From Termitomyces sp. T153 (taxonomy: Eukaryota; Basidiomycota; Agaricomycetes; Agaricales; Lyophyllaceae), in assembly GCA_018296165.2 (NCBI GenBank), contig JACKQL020000025.1:124001-188000 (forward strand): a stretch of DNA of 64,000 bases, in the 5' to 3' direction. The notes below the pieces were generated by a model. That model saw nothing but the letters and a program-made list of their open reading frames with translations, ran no database searches and was not told the origin of the DNA. The position numbers were made by a program, and so were the translations under genes. This document shows, piece after piece, positions 1-12,035 of this stretch. Within the stretch, counting starts at the first letter, position 1. The number at the start of each line of letters is the position of its first letter.

Positions 1-1806
<1,806 letters not shown>

Positions 1807-1980
1807 AGGTGCACGTCGTGAAGGAGTTGGCCAATGGTCGCGATATTGGAAACCTCGGAATTCAATGCACTCAAACATTACGTAATATATTCCCAGGGCG
1901 CGATCAACATCGTATACATATTACAGTTGACTCTGTTCTAACCCATACTGGGTACGAGCTACGGTCCGTGCTGTAGCTCT

Positions 1981-2135
1981 TGCTAAGTCCCAGACTCAAC
2001 CTCACTTTGTTCAGTTAGGTCTTTGTATTTGTTAATTCAATGCTAAGTCTCAGACCCAACCTCACTTTGTTTGGTTAGGTCTTTGTATTTGTTAATTCAA
2101 TGCCACCTCATTTGGTTAGGTCTTTGTATTTTGTT
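1981..2135. repeat. 60-bp tandem repeat, two copies plus a partial third
   Basis: Positions 1981-2040 and 2041-2100 are near-identical 60-bp units (start tgctaagtc, end gttaattcaa) with about four differences. A third, shortened unit (ttggttaggtctttgtatt) runs to about 2130. The array sits at the left edge of the CpG-poor transposon island and may be the end of an element. Confidence 0.85.
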
Positions 2136-2289
2136 GACTAAGTGTTGCTTTTCTCTTACAATTCAATATACTGAGATTTCATATATAAACCAATCATGTA
2201 TCTATATTACATTATCAACAAAATACTACAATGTCCACTGGTATATATTAGAGATGCTGAAAATTATACAGGGGGTGTGGGGCAAGCAG

Positions 2290-3130
2290 TGGCCATGCAA
2301 GTGATGGGAGCAGGGCTGGAGATTGATGGGGGATCAATTGATATTCATGGGTTCTGGGGCCAAGTGTAGAGTGAGGTCTGGAGTTAATTATAAATGTATA
2401 AGGTTGTAAAAGTATGATTGGAGTTTGTAACAGAGTTAGAGTTGATAGAGACTCAGGCAATGATAAAGAAAATAGAGGCAGATGAGACAAGATGAAGTTG
2501 AGATGAGATAGAGGTGGGAATGAAATAGATTGAGTGAGAAACATAAGACTAGAGACAAAAATAGAAACAGAGACAAGACACAGAAATGTAACAGGGACAA
2601 ACATGACAAGAAACAAGTAACTACAAGTAATATCAAGACTACTGTAACAGATATTGTCCTATGGCTTATATACTGACTACTGGACCTCTCTAGGGACTGA
2701 GGGTGCAATGGCAGGGCTTGTTGGAGCTGTGCAGGGTTGACAAGTGTTGGTTCTGATCAGATGGTGGGCCACAGTGATATTCTGATGGGAATTGATAGGA
2801 ATGTGGGCTGCCCCAGGGTCATCATGATGTTTTGGACTGGTTGGGTAAGTTGTGGTGACAAGTCAGTGACTTATGCTGGGATTAGGAATAGTGTTAGAGG
2901 GGTCCAGAGGCTCAGAAGAGAAGGGGAAAGTGATAGGGCCCACAGGGAACATGTTGGGATTTGCCAGAGGGCTGTTGGGATTTGCTGGGGAAGTGCCAGA
3001 GTTAGCTGGAGCAGGCACTGTGGGTGGACAAAGGTCAGGTGAATTAAGGAGATGTTGAAGAGGAGGACTCTGGAGGAGCAGGGTGGCTTGAGAAGAGATC
3101 TAGTGGTCTGGGAGTGGGTTGTGACATTAC
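2290..3130 (-). mobile_element. LTR-like copy A (inverse of 9414-10330)
   Basis: On the minus strand this begins TGTCACAACCCACTCCCAGA near 3130. It carries a TATA-like TATATAAGCC near 2680 and ends near 2290 after a CAT-rich stretch. Aligned by eye, it matches 9414-10330 on the plus strand over most of its length, for example around GTCAGTATATAAG and CTTGGCCCCAGAACCCAT. It lies downstream of the minus-strand chromovirus remnant at 5230-5790, where a 3' LTR would be expected. The TG start and internal TATA support an LTR; the exact 3' end is not fixed. Confidence 0.6.
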
Positions 3131-5229
3131 CTCTCCTTCAGCATTGAGACATTTGAGATGTGGGCATGACTCATGTTAGGGATTGGTGAGGGTGTGGAAA
3201 TTGAAGTTAGAGCAACAAAGTCAAAGCATGGCCACCATTTGTTAGGGGGCTCTTCCTAATCAATTAAAAGGGTCAGATGTATTCTAGTGTATCTCAACTT
3301 TCCTCCCATGTTGTCTTCAGGATTGCCATCACCATCTTTAACCACCCCTTCCTCTTATAAGAACTGGGTCAACATGTGGGAGGAGTACAAGGAGTGTTGG
3401 TGGGGTTTCAAGCAGCATAGGAACTGTAGGAGGATTGATACCATGTATTGTCCTCATGAGTACTGCAGCTCTGCCTTTAGTATTGTACTGACCAAATTTG
3501 CCAGAGTTATCTGCAGCTGTGACAGGCTCTTTCAGTGGCTCCTCTTGCATGTGAGGCTCTGGGCTTGTTAGTCATTCAGCCTCTGCAGTCTGATTTTTGA
3601 AGCCAAGTCTGGGGCCAGGAGTTGTACAAGTCATCCCAGAGGCACAGAGGATTTCCCAGGCAGAGGTAATGCTAGAGATATTTGTAGAGGTGCTTAAGCA
3701 GGCATGGAATCCTCTGATTTTGGAGTGGTGCCAAAATGAGGCTTTGATGAGTCTTGGGTATGTCTTGTCCACATTCTTTTGCTTACTCACTCTTCCTAGG
3801 TGTGCTCTCTGTACCTGGTAGGGGGAACTGTGTAAGTTCTATGAGCTAGCCATAGGGTCCCATTGAGACTTGTTGGTCTGTCTTCTTTGTTATTCAAGGC
3901 ATGAGAAGTGCTTGATCTCACTAGAGTGGCATGCAGCCTATATTGCTGTGGAGCAGGGCTGGGAACTGGGTAGGGTGAGGGGGCAATTGGAGTGCAAGAC
4001 CAGGACACTAGAGAGTGGGAGGAGATTAATAGAAAAGGTAGGTCCACTGTAGGAAGGTCATAGGAAGAAGGTGTTGGTTTAGCAGGACAAGAAAAAATGG
4101 AGAACCTCTCCACCTCCAGAGGCTGGGCCCAGTAAAAGGCTCTAGGGTGAGGCATCAATGGCAGGCCCCTCCAGGCCCCATATGTACTTGCCTGGCTCAG
4201 GAGCTCTAGTAGAGCCTTTGTTAGGTACTCCAATGCCCCCACTTTTTGACTGCCAAAGTGTTTCTGCACTGTTAGGTGGAGGGGTTGATGAGAATCCTGG
4301 TAAAATAAGAAGAACTCCAGAGGGTAGAGGAGGATTGAGACACAATGTAGAGAGAGAGGGTTGTGTTAGGGCAGGACTGCAACACTGCTATACAAATGGC
4401 TACAAAGCAGGCTCTAGATATGTAGAGCCTACAAGAATGCTGGCACAGCTGGAGGCACAGCCCATGAGGAAGGCAGAGGGTGGTGGGATTTGCTGGAGGG
4501 TGGGCTTTCTCAGGTAGAGGCAGAGGGTGGCAGGCAGTGGGAGGAGTGGTTGGTGAACAAGGTGGCCTCAAGGCATGCTGGGATGTTGCATAAGTGTTTT
4601 CTTATTAACTCTGGACTGTGCTAATGGGGTTGGGCCAGGTTGAATCTGAAAGCACTGGGTCCTTCTGGATTGAGTGTCCACTGCATTTGCATCTATTCAA
4701 GATAGGCTAGTGCAGATGCCTGGGGACCATCCACTGGAGTTGGAGCAGGAGATGGTGAGGAAGAGGTGGTTACTGGTGGAGCATTGGCAGCACAATGCAG
4801 TAGCTCTGGGGTCATGGTGGGAGGTGGTGGCAGATGCAGAAGAAGTGTTGCCTGAGCTTGTGGAGGTCCTGGTAGTGGTGAGGGCCTAGATGGAAGTGAA
4901 CTTGGGGGTTGGGGCAATGGGAGGAGGACTTCTAGAGAGGGGGAGGGAGTGAGAGAGGCATCTGGGCCTTGTTTTTTCTTACCTATCTTGCACCTACTCT
5001 CTGTCCATTTTGTAGAATAATGTATTCATAGCCTGTATATGCTATTTCTTGAGCTCTTGTTTAGCTAATGTGGGAGTAATTAAATTTCAGATTGTATGAG
5101 AAAATAAAAAATGCAGGGGTTTCTTGTGGAAGTTGAATCTCTAGTAAATCCAGAGGTGGGGGTTACACCTACTAATGCCATCTGTATGAACTAGTCCTGG
5201 GGGTCTCAGGGCTGTTAGGGTGTTATTGG

Positions 5230-5790
5230 TGGAAGTCCTGGAGCTTGGTAGGGGTGCTGAAGAGGTTTTTGTGGGGCTCTCAGGTGTCATCCTTGAGTCT
5301 GTAGCTCTTTCAACAAACTAGATAGTGAGGTCAAGCATAGACAAGTCAGGAATTGAGGATGTGGTTGACTTTGTAGTAATACTCATCCTCAACTTTGACA
5401 GGTGGCAGTCAGCTGGGGCACTGTCCTGGAAAGGAGTTAAGAGCATACTTCTTGAGAAGGTGGATGTGTAAAATGGAGTGGAGACCTTTCAGGCCTGGAG
5501 GTAGGTCAAGTTTGTAAGCATGAGTTGAGACCTTCTGGAGAATCTTGAAGAGGCTAAGTCATTTATGGTTGAGCTTGACAAAGGGCCTCTGGGTCTTGAG
5601 GTTGCATCAATCAAGCCAAACTAGAGTTCTGGGAGACCAGTTGGGGGTGGGGTTGTTCTGTCTGTCCATTGGTCTCCAGGTGGTAGGCAGTCAATAAGTT
5701 GGTCTTTATTTCAAGGGCCTTGCATAACAATTGCTAAAAGTAGGAGATAAATAGAGAGCTGTAATCAGAGATGATAATGCAACCCTGCTG
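5230..5790 (-). pseudogene. Ty3/gypsy chromovirus remnant: integrase end and chromodomain
   Basis: Minus-strand translation gives integrase-core pieces: SDxxSLFIS-like at about 5775, then KALEIKTNLLTAYHLETNGQ at about 5720-5660. Next come RPFVKLNH and THAYKLDLPPGLKGLHSI at about 5590-5490, the usual integrase C-terminal region. A degenerate chromodomain follows (PPVKVEDEYYYKVNHILNS, then YLV, DDT, EPHKNLF) at about 5400-5240. It is broken by stops, several where Trp or Arg codons are expected, and by frame changes. This identifies a chromodomain gypsy element in an advanced state of decay. Confidence 0.75.
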
Positions 5791-7083
5791 AACCCTCGCC
5801 CCTAACCTGCTCCTGCACTGTGTCACCCCATAAACTATCCTTGCCCTGATTAACAGGCCCCACTGCCTGAACCTCACTACTCCAAGCCACTGGAACCACC
5901 TGTACTCCCACCTCCCAGAAGTATACCAACCATGCCCACATTTCTTGCTGCTGCTCCTCTGCTAGGGCATGCTACCAGATAACCTCTAACAACTGCACAT
6001 TGAACTGTTGCTAATGCTCCATCAATTGCTCCCTTCAATTCTCAATGGCCTCCTCCAACTCTTGAACCAAATCATTATATGCCTGCACTTCACAGACCAA
6101 CTCCAAATTTTGCAACAAAAGTTGCTTATTTTGGCTTCAGAGTTGCAAAGCTTGCCTCCAAACTAGCTCCAGTTAATGGCAAAGTTGAGTGTTCTTGAAC
6201 AATGGGTTCAAGATGAGCAGGCAACCCATAAGGTATGAAAACACCTAGAAGAATGGAGAAGGGAACAAGGATATCCACCAATGTTTAGCCCTGGGACCCC
6301 TCAGCAAGTTAGCATGATGTTTCTCCTTATCCACTGTCCTAGAACCACTGGCACCCATACTCTCCCCTGATCCTTAATTGTCCCCCTAATTCAGACCTGG
6401 GCCAGAACAAGAAGAATTCACTTGAGGCCACCTTGAACATCTATAAGGAACTCTCTGAAATAAACAATGGAACCATGTGACCCTTGCCTTTGTCTGTGAG
6501 CAGAGGGGTGGGCAAACCATCCCCTGGCTAGCTCATTGTTCTCCTCCCTATTCTCCAGCACAAACTCCAAGAAATCCTCCTTTGGACAAGGGGCCATGGT
6601 TCAGCCCAATGTTGAATAATCACTACCTTGACCTGAGCCTGCAGAATGATGACCTCCTGACCTGAGACTACCTCCAATCCTGACCCTGACTCTAATCCCA
6701 ACCCCTGAGCTGCACCTGAACTCCCCACCTGTAACCCTTGCCTCCAAAAAAACTTCCTCTCCCACATGAAACAAGCATTGCAAGTGCTGGTCATAGCACT
6801 CATCACAGAGAGAAAGTGCAATTGTCCCTGTGAAGCATAACAGTTTTGACACTAAGTAAGGTCAGTAAACACCCTGAAACTCAGACATGGGACTCACAGG
6901 AGCATTTTCAATACACCATTTATGAGTAGGGGCTCTAGCAGACATGACACCAGGTAAGAAAAAAATGGACCAATCACCAATGCCCATGATAACAAGAACC
7001 CCTGCACCAGCAATCTCCAGAGGGCTGAGCAAACTCCAACTGGCCTAATCCACATCTAAAAGGGTCTTAATGTTAGAGAAGAA

Positions 7084-7890
7084 GTACTGTCACAACTCCC
7101 ATCTTAACCCCACCCAAACCTTGACCCACCCTACTCTACCCTGACTTACCTTCTCTAAGATCCCTGACCCTGCCATCACTTCTGCCCCACCATCCCATCA
7201 TTTTCATCAGCCCTGCTATTGGTCCATCAAGACCACATCAATGCCCTTTCCTGTTAAGTCAGAACCTCTGGATCTCTTCTGCAGGACTCCCACACTTGCC
7301 CCACATTTGCCAAGACCCCCTAGCAGTGCTGCCAAATTCTGTCTCAGCACCACCACCCTGCTCCAGGTCTTGCAACATGCCCTAGACCTGAAACTATATC
7401 CACACCCTGTTCCCAGCTCTGAGACCTTCCAAGAACACTCCTATAAATACTGTTGACTGTAGTTAGTGGATTAGCTTGATATTGCCATAGTCACATATAG
7501 TTTCCCAGCACTCTCTGTTTCCTGGCACTTATCAATTTCCCAGCCTTATCCATTTTCTGACACTGTCCCTAACTACTTTGATCACCTTGAACTATAATCT
7601 AATCACCTATCCCAACTCTTAACCTAACTCTGGCTTTACTCCTAAGCCTCCAACCTCTGTACATCTCCAGACTTAGTATTCTTGCTGATCCCCAGCCCCA
7701 CAATATCAGTTTAACTCCCATTCAACTCCAAAGTCTCTAACTTGCCAACTCCAAAATTCTGGATCACCTGTTTGACCCCCCATATAACTCTAGCACTCCA
7801 TAAGTCTCCTTAGCCATTGTAGTTCTCTGACTAGCAGGTTTCTTGCCCTACAATGAAAGAGCCCCCCAGGTCAGCTGGACCTAACAGGTT
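7084..7890 (+). mobile_element. Possible second LTR-type sequence (unrelated to copy A/B)
   Basis: Starts tgtcacaactcccatc near 7087, has a TATA-like cctataaatac near 7440 and ends in a GC-richer segment (caggtcagctggacc) near 7880. The layout resembles a solo LTR on the plus strand, but I found no convincing partner copy in the window. Tentative. Confidence 0.3.
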
Positions 7891-8535
7891 GTACCATAAT
7901 GTGGGCTGCAATTGACAGAAAGGAAAAGATGTTTGGTGACATGTCAAGGCATTGTCAGTCATGCAATTCTTTGTGTATCCAGTGTATTCCTTGGAGCCAG
8001 GCCTGTATATGTCTCAATTGAATACTTTGTTGTTACATATGTATACATTTACATCTTAATTGTAGCTATATACACATGGAATGGGTTTGTGAGGCTGCCA
8101 GTTCAAATCACATTTAGGTCAAATATTTCAGCAAGGATATTCTAGTAGAATTTGTTGGTTATTTCTCAAAATTTGTGATAGAGTGAATTGAGTACAATCA
8201 ACTCAAAATCTCTCTGTTTTATGAGATTTCTTTGAATTCTATGTCTGTCAAAATCTCACAGTTTGTGCTGTGAAGGTTATTTTATGCATGCAAATACCAA
8301 TAATTTTATCCATCTAATTTGTTGATATCCCAAACAGGATGCTACCTGACCAAGGTCTATCTAGCAAATAACATTTGGGCGTTAAAAGAAGAAAAGTCCA
8401 CTTGATATATACATTCAAGGCAAATGCAGATGGATCAGAAAAGCTTTGACCAAAAGTTATTGGTAAAGCTCAGATGCCTTATGCATAGAAGACCAGTACT
8501 CAGCTGGAATTTGACCCCCATAGCAATGCCAAAGC

Positions 8536-9180
8536 ATGGATCATGGCTTCATTCTTTCAGAACTGGTTTCAGCAATGAGTTTGCAAACTTCAGGCCCAAG
8601 ATCAAAGGGTTCTTCTTTTGCAAGACAATTTTTTGGGACATATTGTTCCAGAGGACCTTTGAACATCCATGTTATGAATTTCAAACTAAATTTAACAGCA
8701 CATGCCCAGCTGATGGATCAAGGTATCATTCAATATTTTGAAGCACATTATTGTACTTCCTATATTGAATGTGCCATTGATCACTATGGTTTTGGAGTTA
8801 CACCATCTGAGATCTATGACATCAAACAACTTGAAGCCATGTGCCTCACTGATGCTGCATGGAATGAGGTGGATGCAACCACCATTAGACACTGTTGGCA
8901 TAAGGCTGGCATCCTTCCAGACATTGATCAGCCTGCTATCCAACCTATAGTACTCATTACACCCCTTCTTAAATGCAAATACCACTTCACTTAATCCAAT
9001 AACAGAAGCAGAGAAGGATGTTCTGCAAGCTATTTCCCTGATCAAAAGTTATACTGATAGTATAGAAGATCCATTTGCCCATGATTTAGGTTATCTGTTG
9101 GCCACCTTTAAAAGGAAAATTGGTCTCCAGAAGACTTGCTTGATAGTTCCTACACAGATACAGCTAACTCTGTCATTGTA
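8536..9180 (+). pseudogene. pogo/Tigger-type DDE transposase remnant
   Basis: Plus-strand translation at 8660-8930 reads NIHVMNFKLNLTAHAQLMDQ followed by GIIQYFEAHY, VTPSEIYDI, LEAMCLTDAAWNEVD and TIRHCWHKAGILP. This is the conserved C-terminal part of DDE_1 (Tc1/mariner, pogo branch) transposases, where the usual pattern is a LTxHIQPxDxGII motif and CWRKAGILP. A frame change near 8990 leads into a further open stretch (NPITEAEKDVLQAISLI) typical of the tail of these proteins. N-terminal CENP-B-like DNA-binding domains are not recognisable. Clearly inactive. Confidence 0.75.
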
Positions 9181-9372
9181 ATGCATCATTCTAAGTAATT
9201 ACAGTAGAAATGTAATGCATTATCCTCTGTAACTGAAATTCAGTACTGCATGGAAATGATGCATTAGGAAAGAATGAAAAATACATTACACAGGGATTGA
9301 ACTAAGATCATCATGCATAGAAATCTAAACAAATAACACCAATGACCATTAGACCAAACAGTTGTAGAAAAA
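9178..9372. repeat. Left arm of terminal inverted repeat with tRNA-like inner end
   Basis: Matches the reverse complement of about 10665-10885. The shared outer part includes taattacagtagaaatgtaa and tgcattatcctctgtaa. The inner part, read on the minus strand, resembles a tRNA-derived head: TGGTCTAATGGTCATTGG (A-box-like) and GTTCAATCC (B-box-like, fits GTTCRANNC). Confidence 0.6.
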
Positions 9373-9413
9373 AAGTTGGAATGGGGTGTATTAGTTAAGG
9401 GGAGCTTGCTCCC

Positions 9414-10330
9414 TGTCATGACCTGCTCCCAGACCACTGGACCTCTTTCCAAGCCACCCCACTCCCCTGGAGTTCCCACCAATACCCCCTTGACTCACTC
9501 CAACCTTTGTTCACCCACAGCACACACCCTGGCTAACTCCAACACTTCCCCAGCAAACCCCAATGACCCTCTGGCAAACCCCAACACATTCTCTGCAGGC
9601 CCCATCACTTCCCCTTCTCCTTCCAAGCCCCCAGGCCCCTCTGACACTGTTTTTGATTCCAGCATATGTCACTGACTTATCACCACAACTTGCCCAACCA
9701 GTCTAGAACATTCCAACAACCCCAGGCAGCCTGTGTTTCCATCAGTTCCCATCAGTATATCACCACAGCCCACCAACTGATCAGCACTGACACCCATCAA
9801 CCCCACACAGCTCTAACAAGCTCTGCCACCAGACTCACTGTCCCCAGAGGAGGTCCAGTAGTCAGTATATAAGTCATAGAGCAATATCTGCTACAGTAGT
9901 CTTGATATTGCTGACAATCTTCTGTTACATCTGTGTCTGCTACATTTCCCAGTTTTGTTTCTATTTCTGTCTCTAGTCACATACTTCTCTCAATCTATTT
10001 CATTCTCATCTCTGTCTTGTCTTGACTCTGTCTTGTCTTATCTGCTTCTGTTTCCTTTATTGTTGCCTAAATTCCTTTCAACTCTAACTCTGTTACAAAC
10101 TCCAAGCATATCTCTGTTCATATATTTACAACCCCCAACATTCATAACCGACTCCAGACCTTGCCCTACACTTGGCCCCAGAACCCATCAATCCCATCTG
10201 ATCTCCCATCAACCCTCCAATCCCATCCCCATCACTCACATGATCTCTGCTTACTCTACATTCCTAGAATCTGTCCCCAGACTTGTACCTGAGTCTTTCC
10301 CAAGGCCAACCCTTCTTCACACCTTGTCTT
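9414..10330 (+). mobile_element. LTR-like copy B (inverse of 2290-3130)
   Basis: Begins tgtcatgacctgctcccaga, has TATA-like gtatataag near 9865, and matches copy A in opposite orientation across about 0.9 kb with scattered transitions and small indels. It lies inside the inverted-repeat unit 9178-10885. No gag or pol sequence adjoins it on the expected side, so it behaves like a solo or captured LTR. Confidence 0.6.
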
Positions 10331-10664
10331 AGACATTCACAGACTATCCTAGACTTGTTTGGACTGCTCCCCTTAGCTTATCCTTGAAGTATCTGAAGTC
10401 CAGGCCTCCCCAGAGCACTAGGTTATAAGTGCAAGACATTGTGTCTGCCTAGCAAGGGCTCACCCAGTTAAGCTGAGCCCCTATGGTCAGCAGAACCTGA
10501 GACTCCCCTTAATAGATATCCCTGTCTGAAGCCTTGACCAACTTAATGCTAATACTAACAAACTCTAACCAACCTAACAAAAAAGCTAACTGAACCATAA
10601 TTGGCTAACAGTGCAATCCATAGACAGCTCCCTCAACACTATACATATAATGTTAATATGATTT

Positions 10665-10885
10665 AACTGTCACTGTGGTATATTGGTCATGTTGTTTCTC
10701 ATAGTTTGTGTGTATTTTCTCTGGAGGTTGTTGATTCAATCCTATGGTTAGGCATTGTTTTCCTGTTCCTAATGCATTAGTGTCATGCATTACTTCTGTA
10801 CAATACTTAATTTGAGTTAACTTACAGAGGATAATGCATTACATTTCTACTGTAATTACACAGAATAATGCATCACTTTGTCAGG
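10665..10885. repeat. Right arm of terminal inverted repeat with tRNA-like inner end
   Basis: Inverse partner of 9178-9372. Read on the plus strand, the inner part has tggtatattggtcatg (A-box-like) and gattcaatcc (B-box-like); the outer part is gataatgcattacatttcta. Together the arms enclose about 1.3 kb that includes LTR-like copy B. Confidence 0.6.
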
Positions 10886-11092
10886 ATCAGGTGACAGATC
10901 AGCGATTTTTTTGCTCGAAATTAGCTAGTTTCCTTCTACAATATGTCTAAGATAGCTAGAACACCATAAAAACACGATTTTTGATCATTTTGAGCCTTTT
11001 TTTACATCTCCCTCGTAGACCATACTCTATGATAATCCATAGCTTTGAGTATCCACCGAGGGGTATGGATTGAGACAGAGTCAACTGTTGTA

Positions 11093-11993
11093 CTCATAAA
11101 ATTATTGTCCTTTGCAAACAAGTTGGCACATGAGCAAACAACGCGAAATCGTCAGGGTCTTCGGCGAACGATAATTCGAGAACGCATGTACCGTTTGGAT
11201 TCATACTTTCCAGTATTACTCTTCTATGTTGGAGCTAGGGTAGTGTGTAATTGATATTGAAAATTATTGAAATTTGATATTCGCATCTTTTGGGTCACCA
11301 TTGCGAACATTGGCGGGCCATTCTAGCAGAACACGTTGAAAAACTAGTCTAAAGGCAGTAATTGCAGCAACTCCGGTATCATTCAGGCCCTGAGAAGCAC
11401 CATTGAGTCCGATAAATGTATTAGAATTATTGCGATGAAGAGGGCGAGGCTTTGGACGTGATGCTTGTGTGGATGTCAGCTTTGTGTTCTGGCTGTTTAA
11501 GCTTTCTTCCAGTAGTCTTGAATTGTCGTTTTTCTTAATTCTTTTTATTTCACGTTGCTGCCAGAGCTTAGGTGATAGCAAGGATGTATCGGCAGGAACA
11601 GTATCTATGTTGCCGATGCCGAATTCCGGACTCAATTTGAATCAGATTTGAGTAATGTTATTCTGACGAGTAATGACACAGTACCCCTCCAGTGCACTGA
11701 GTAACTGCTATGAAAGTATTCTGATGTATTTCGATGAATTTTTCAAAGGCTCGTTCTGCCAGAATGGCTCACCGATGTTCGCAATGGTGACCCAAAAGAT
11801 GCGAATATCAAATTTCAATAATTTTCAATATCAATTACACACTACCCTAGCTCCAACATAGAAGAGTAATACTGGAAAGTATGAATCCAAACGGTACATG
11901 CGTTCTCGAATTATCGTTCGCCGAAGACCCTGACGATTTCGCGTTGTTTGCTCATGTGCCAACTTGTTTGCAAAGGACAATAATTTTATGAAT
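11093..11993. repeat. Large inverted repeat: two arms of about 250 bp around a spacer of about 395 bp
   Basis: The left arm 11093-11345 and right arm 11740-11993 are near-perfect reverse complements (for example attattgtcctttgcaaac against its complement at the far end). The arms keep many CpG sites, unlike the neighbouring transposon island, so the duplication is probably recent or escaped the decay. The spacer and left arm contain a minus-strand open frame of 123 codons (11635-11264) with no family I recognise. The right arm ends about 45 bp before the PGK stop codon. Confidence 0.85.
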
Positions 11994-12035
11994 ACACTCT
12001 ACAATCTATGATATGTTATGTTTTCAATCCTTCCT

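Larger units (their letters stand above)
1981..10885. mobile_element. CpG-depleted mosaic of decayed transposable elements
   Basis: About 8.9 kb without an intact gene. I saw only about three CpG dinucleotides in it (near 5787, 8379 and 10147), whereas flanking genes have several per 60 bases. The plus strand is G/T-rich up to about 5780 and C/A-rich beyond, matching elements lying in opposite orientations. Recognisable parts are annotated separately: LTR-like copies, chromovirus integrase/chromodomain, pogo transposase, and an inverted-repeat unit. Open frames of 60-160 codons here are low-complexity Pro/Ser-rich or degenerate and are not called as genes. The stretches 3135-5230 and 5790-7080 are probably internal retroelement sequence, but I recognised no domain in them. 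Confidence 0.8.

Noticed and set aside
2248..4917. Many open frames of 60-160 codons on both strands
   Set aside because: Low-complexity Pro/Ser/Leu translations in a CpG-poor transposon island, overlapping on both strands, without domains.
9397..10512. TTAAGGGGAG / CTCCCCTTAA as terminal repeats of a 1.1-kb element around LTR-like copy B
   Set aside because: Only about 10 bp and absent from copy A, so it may be chance; the longer arms at 9178 and 10885 are better supported.
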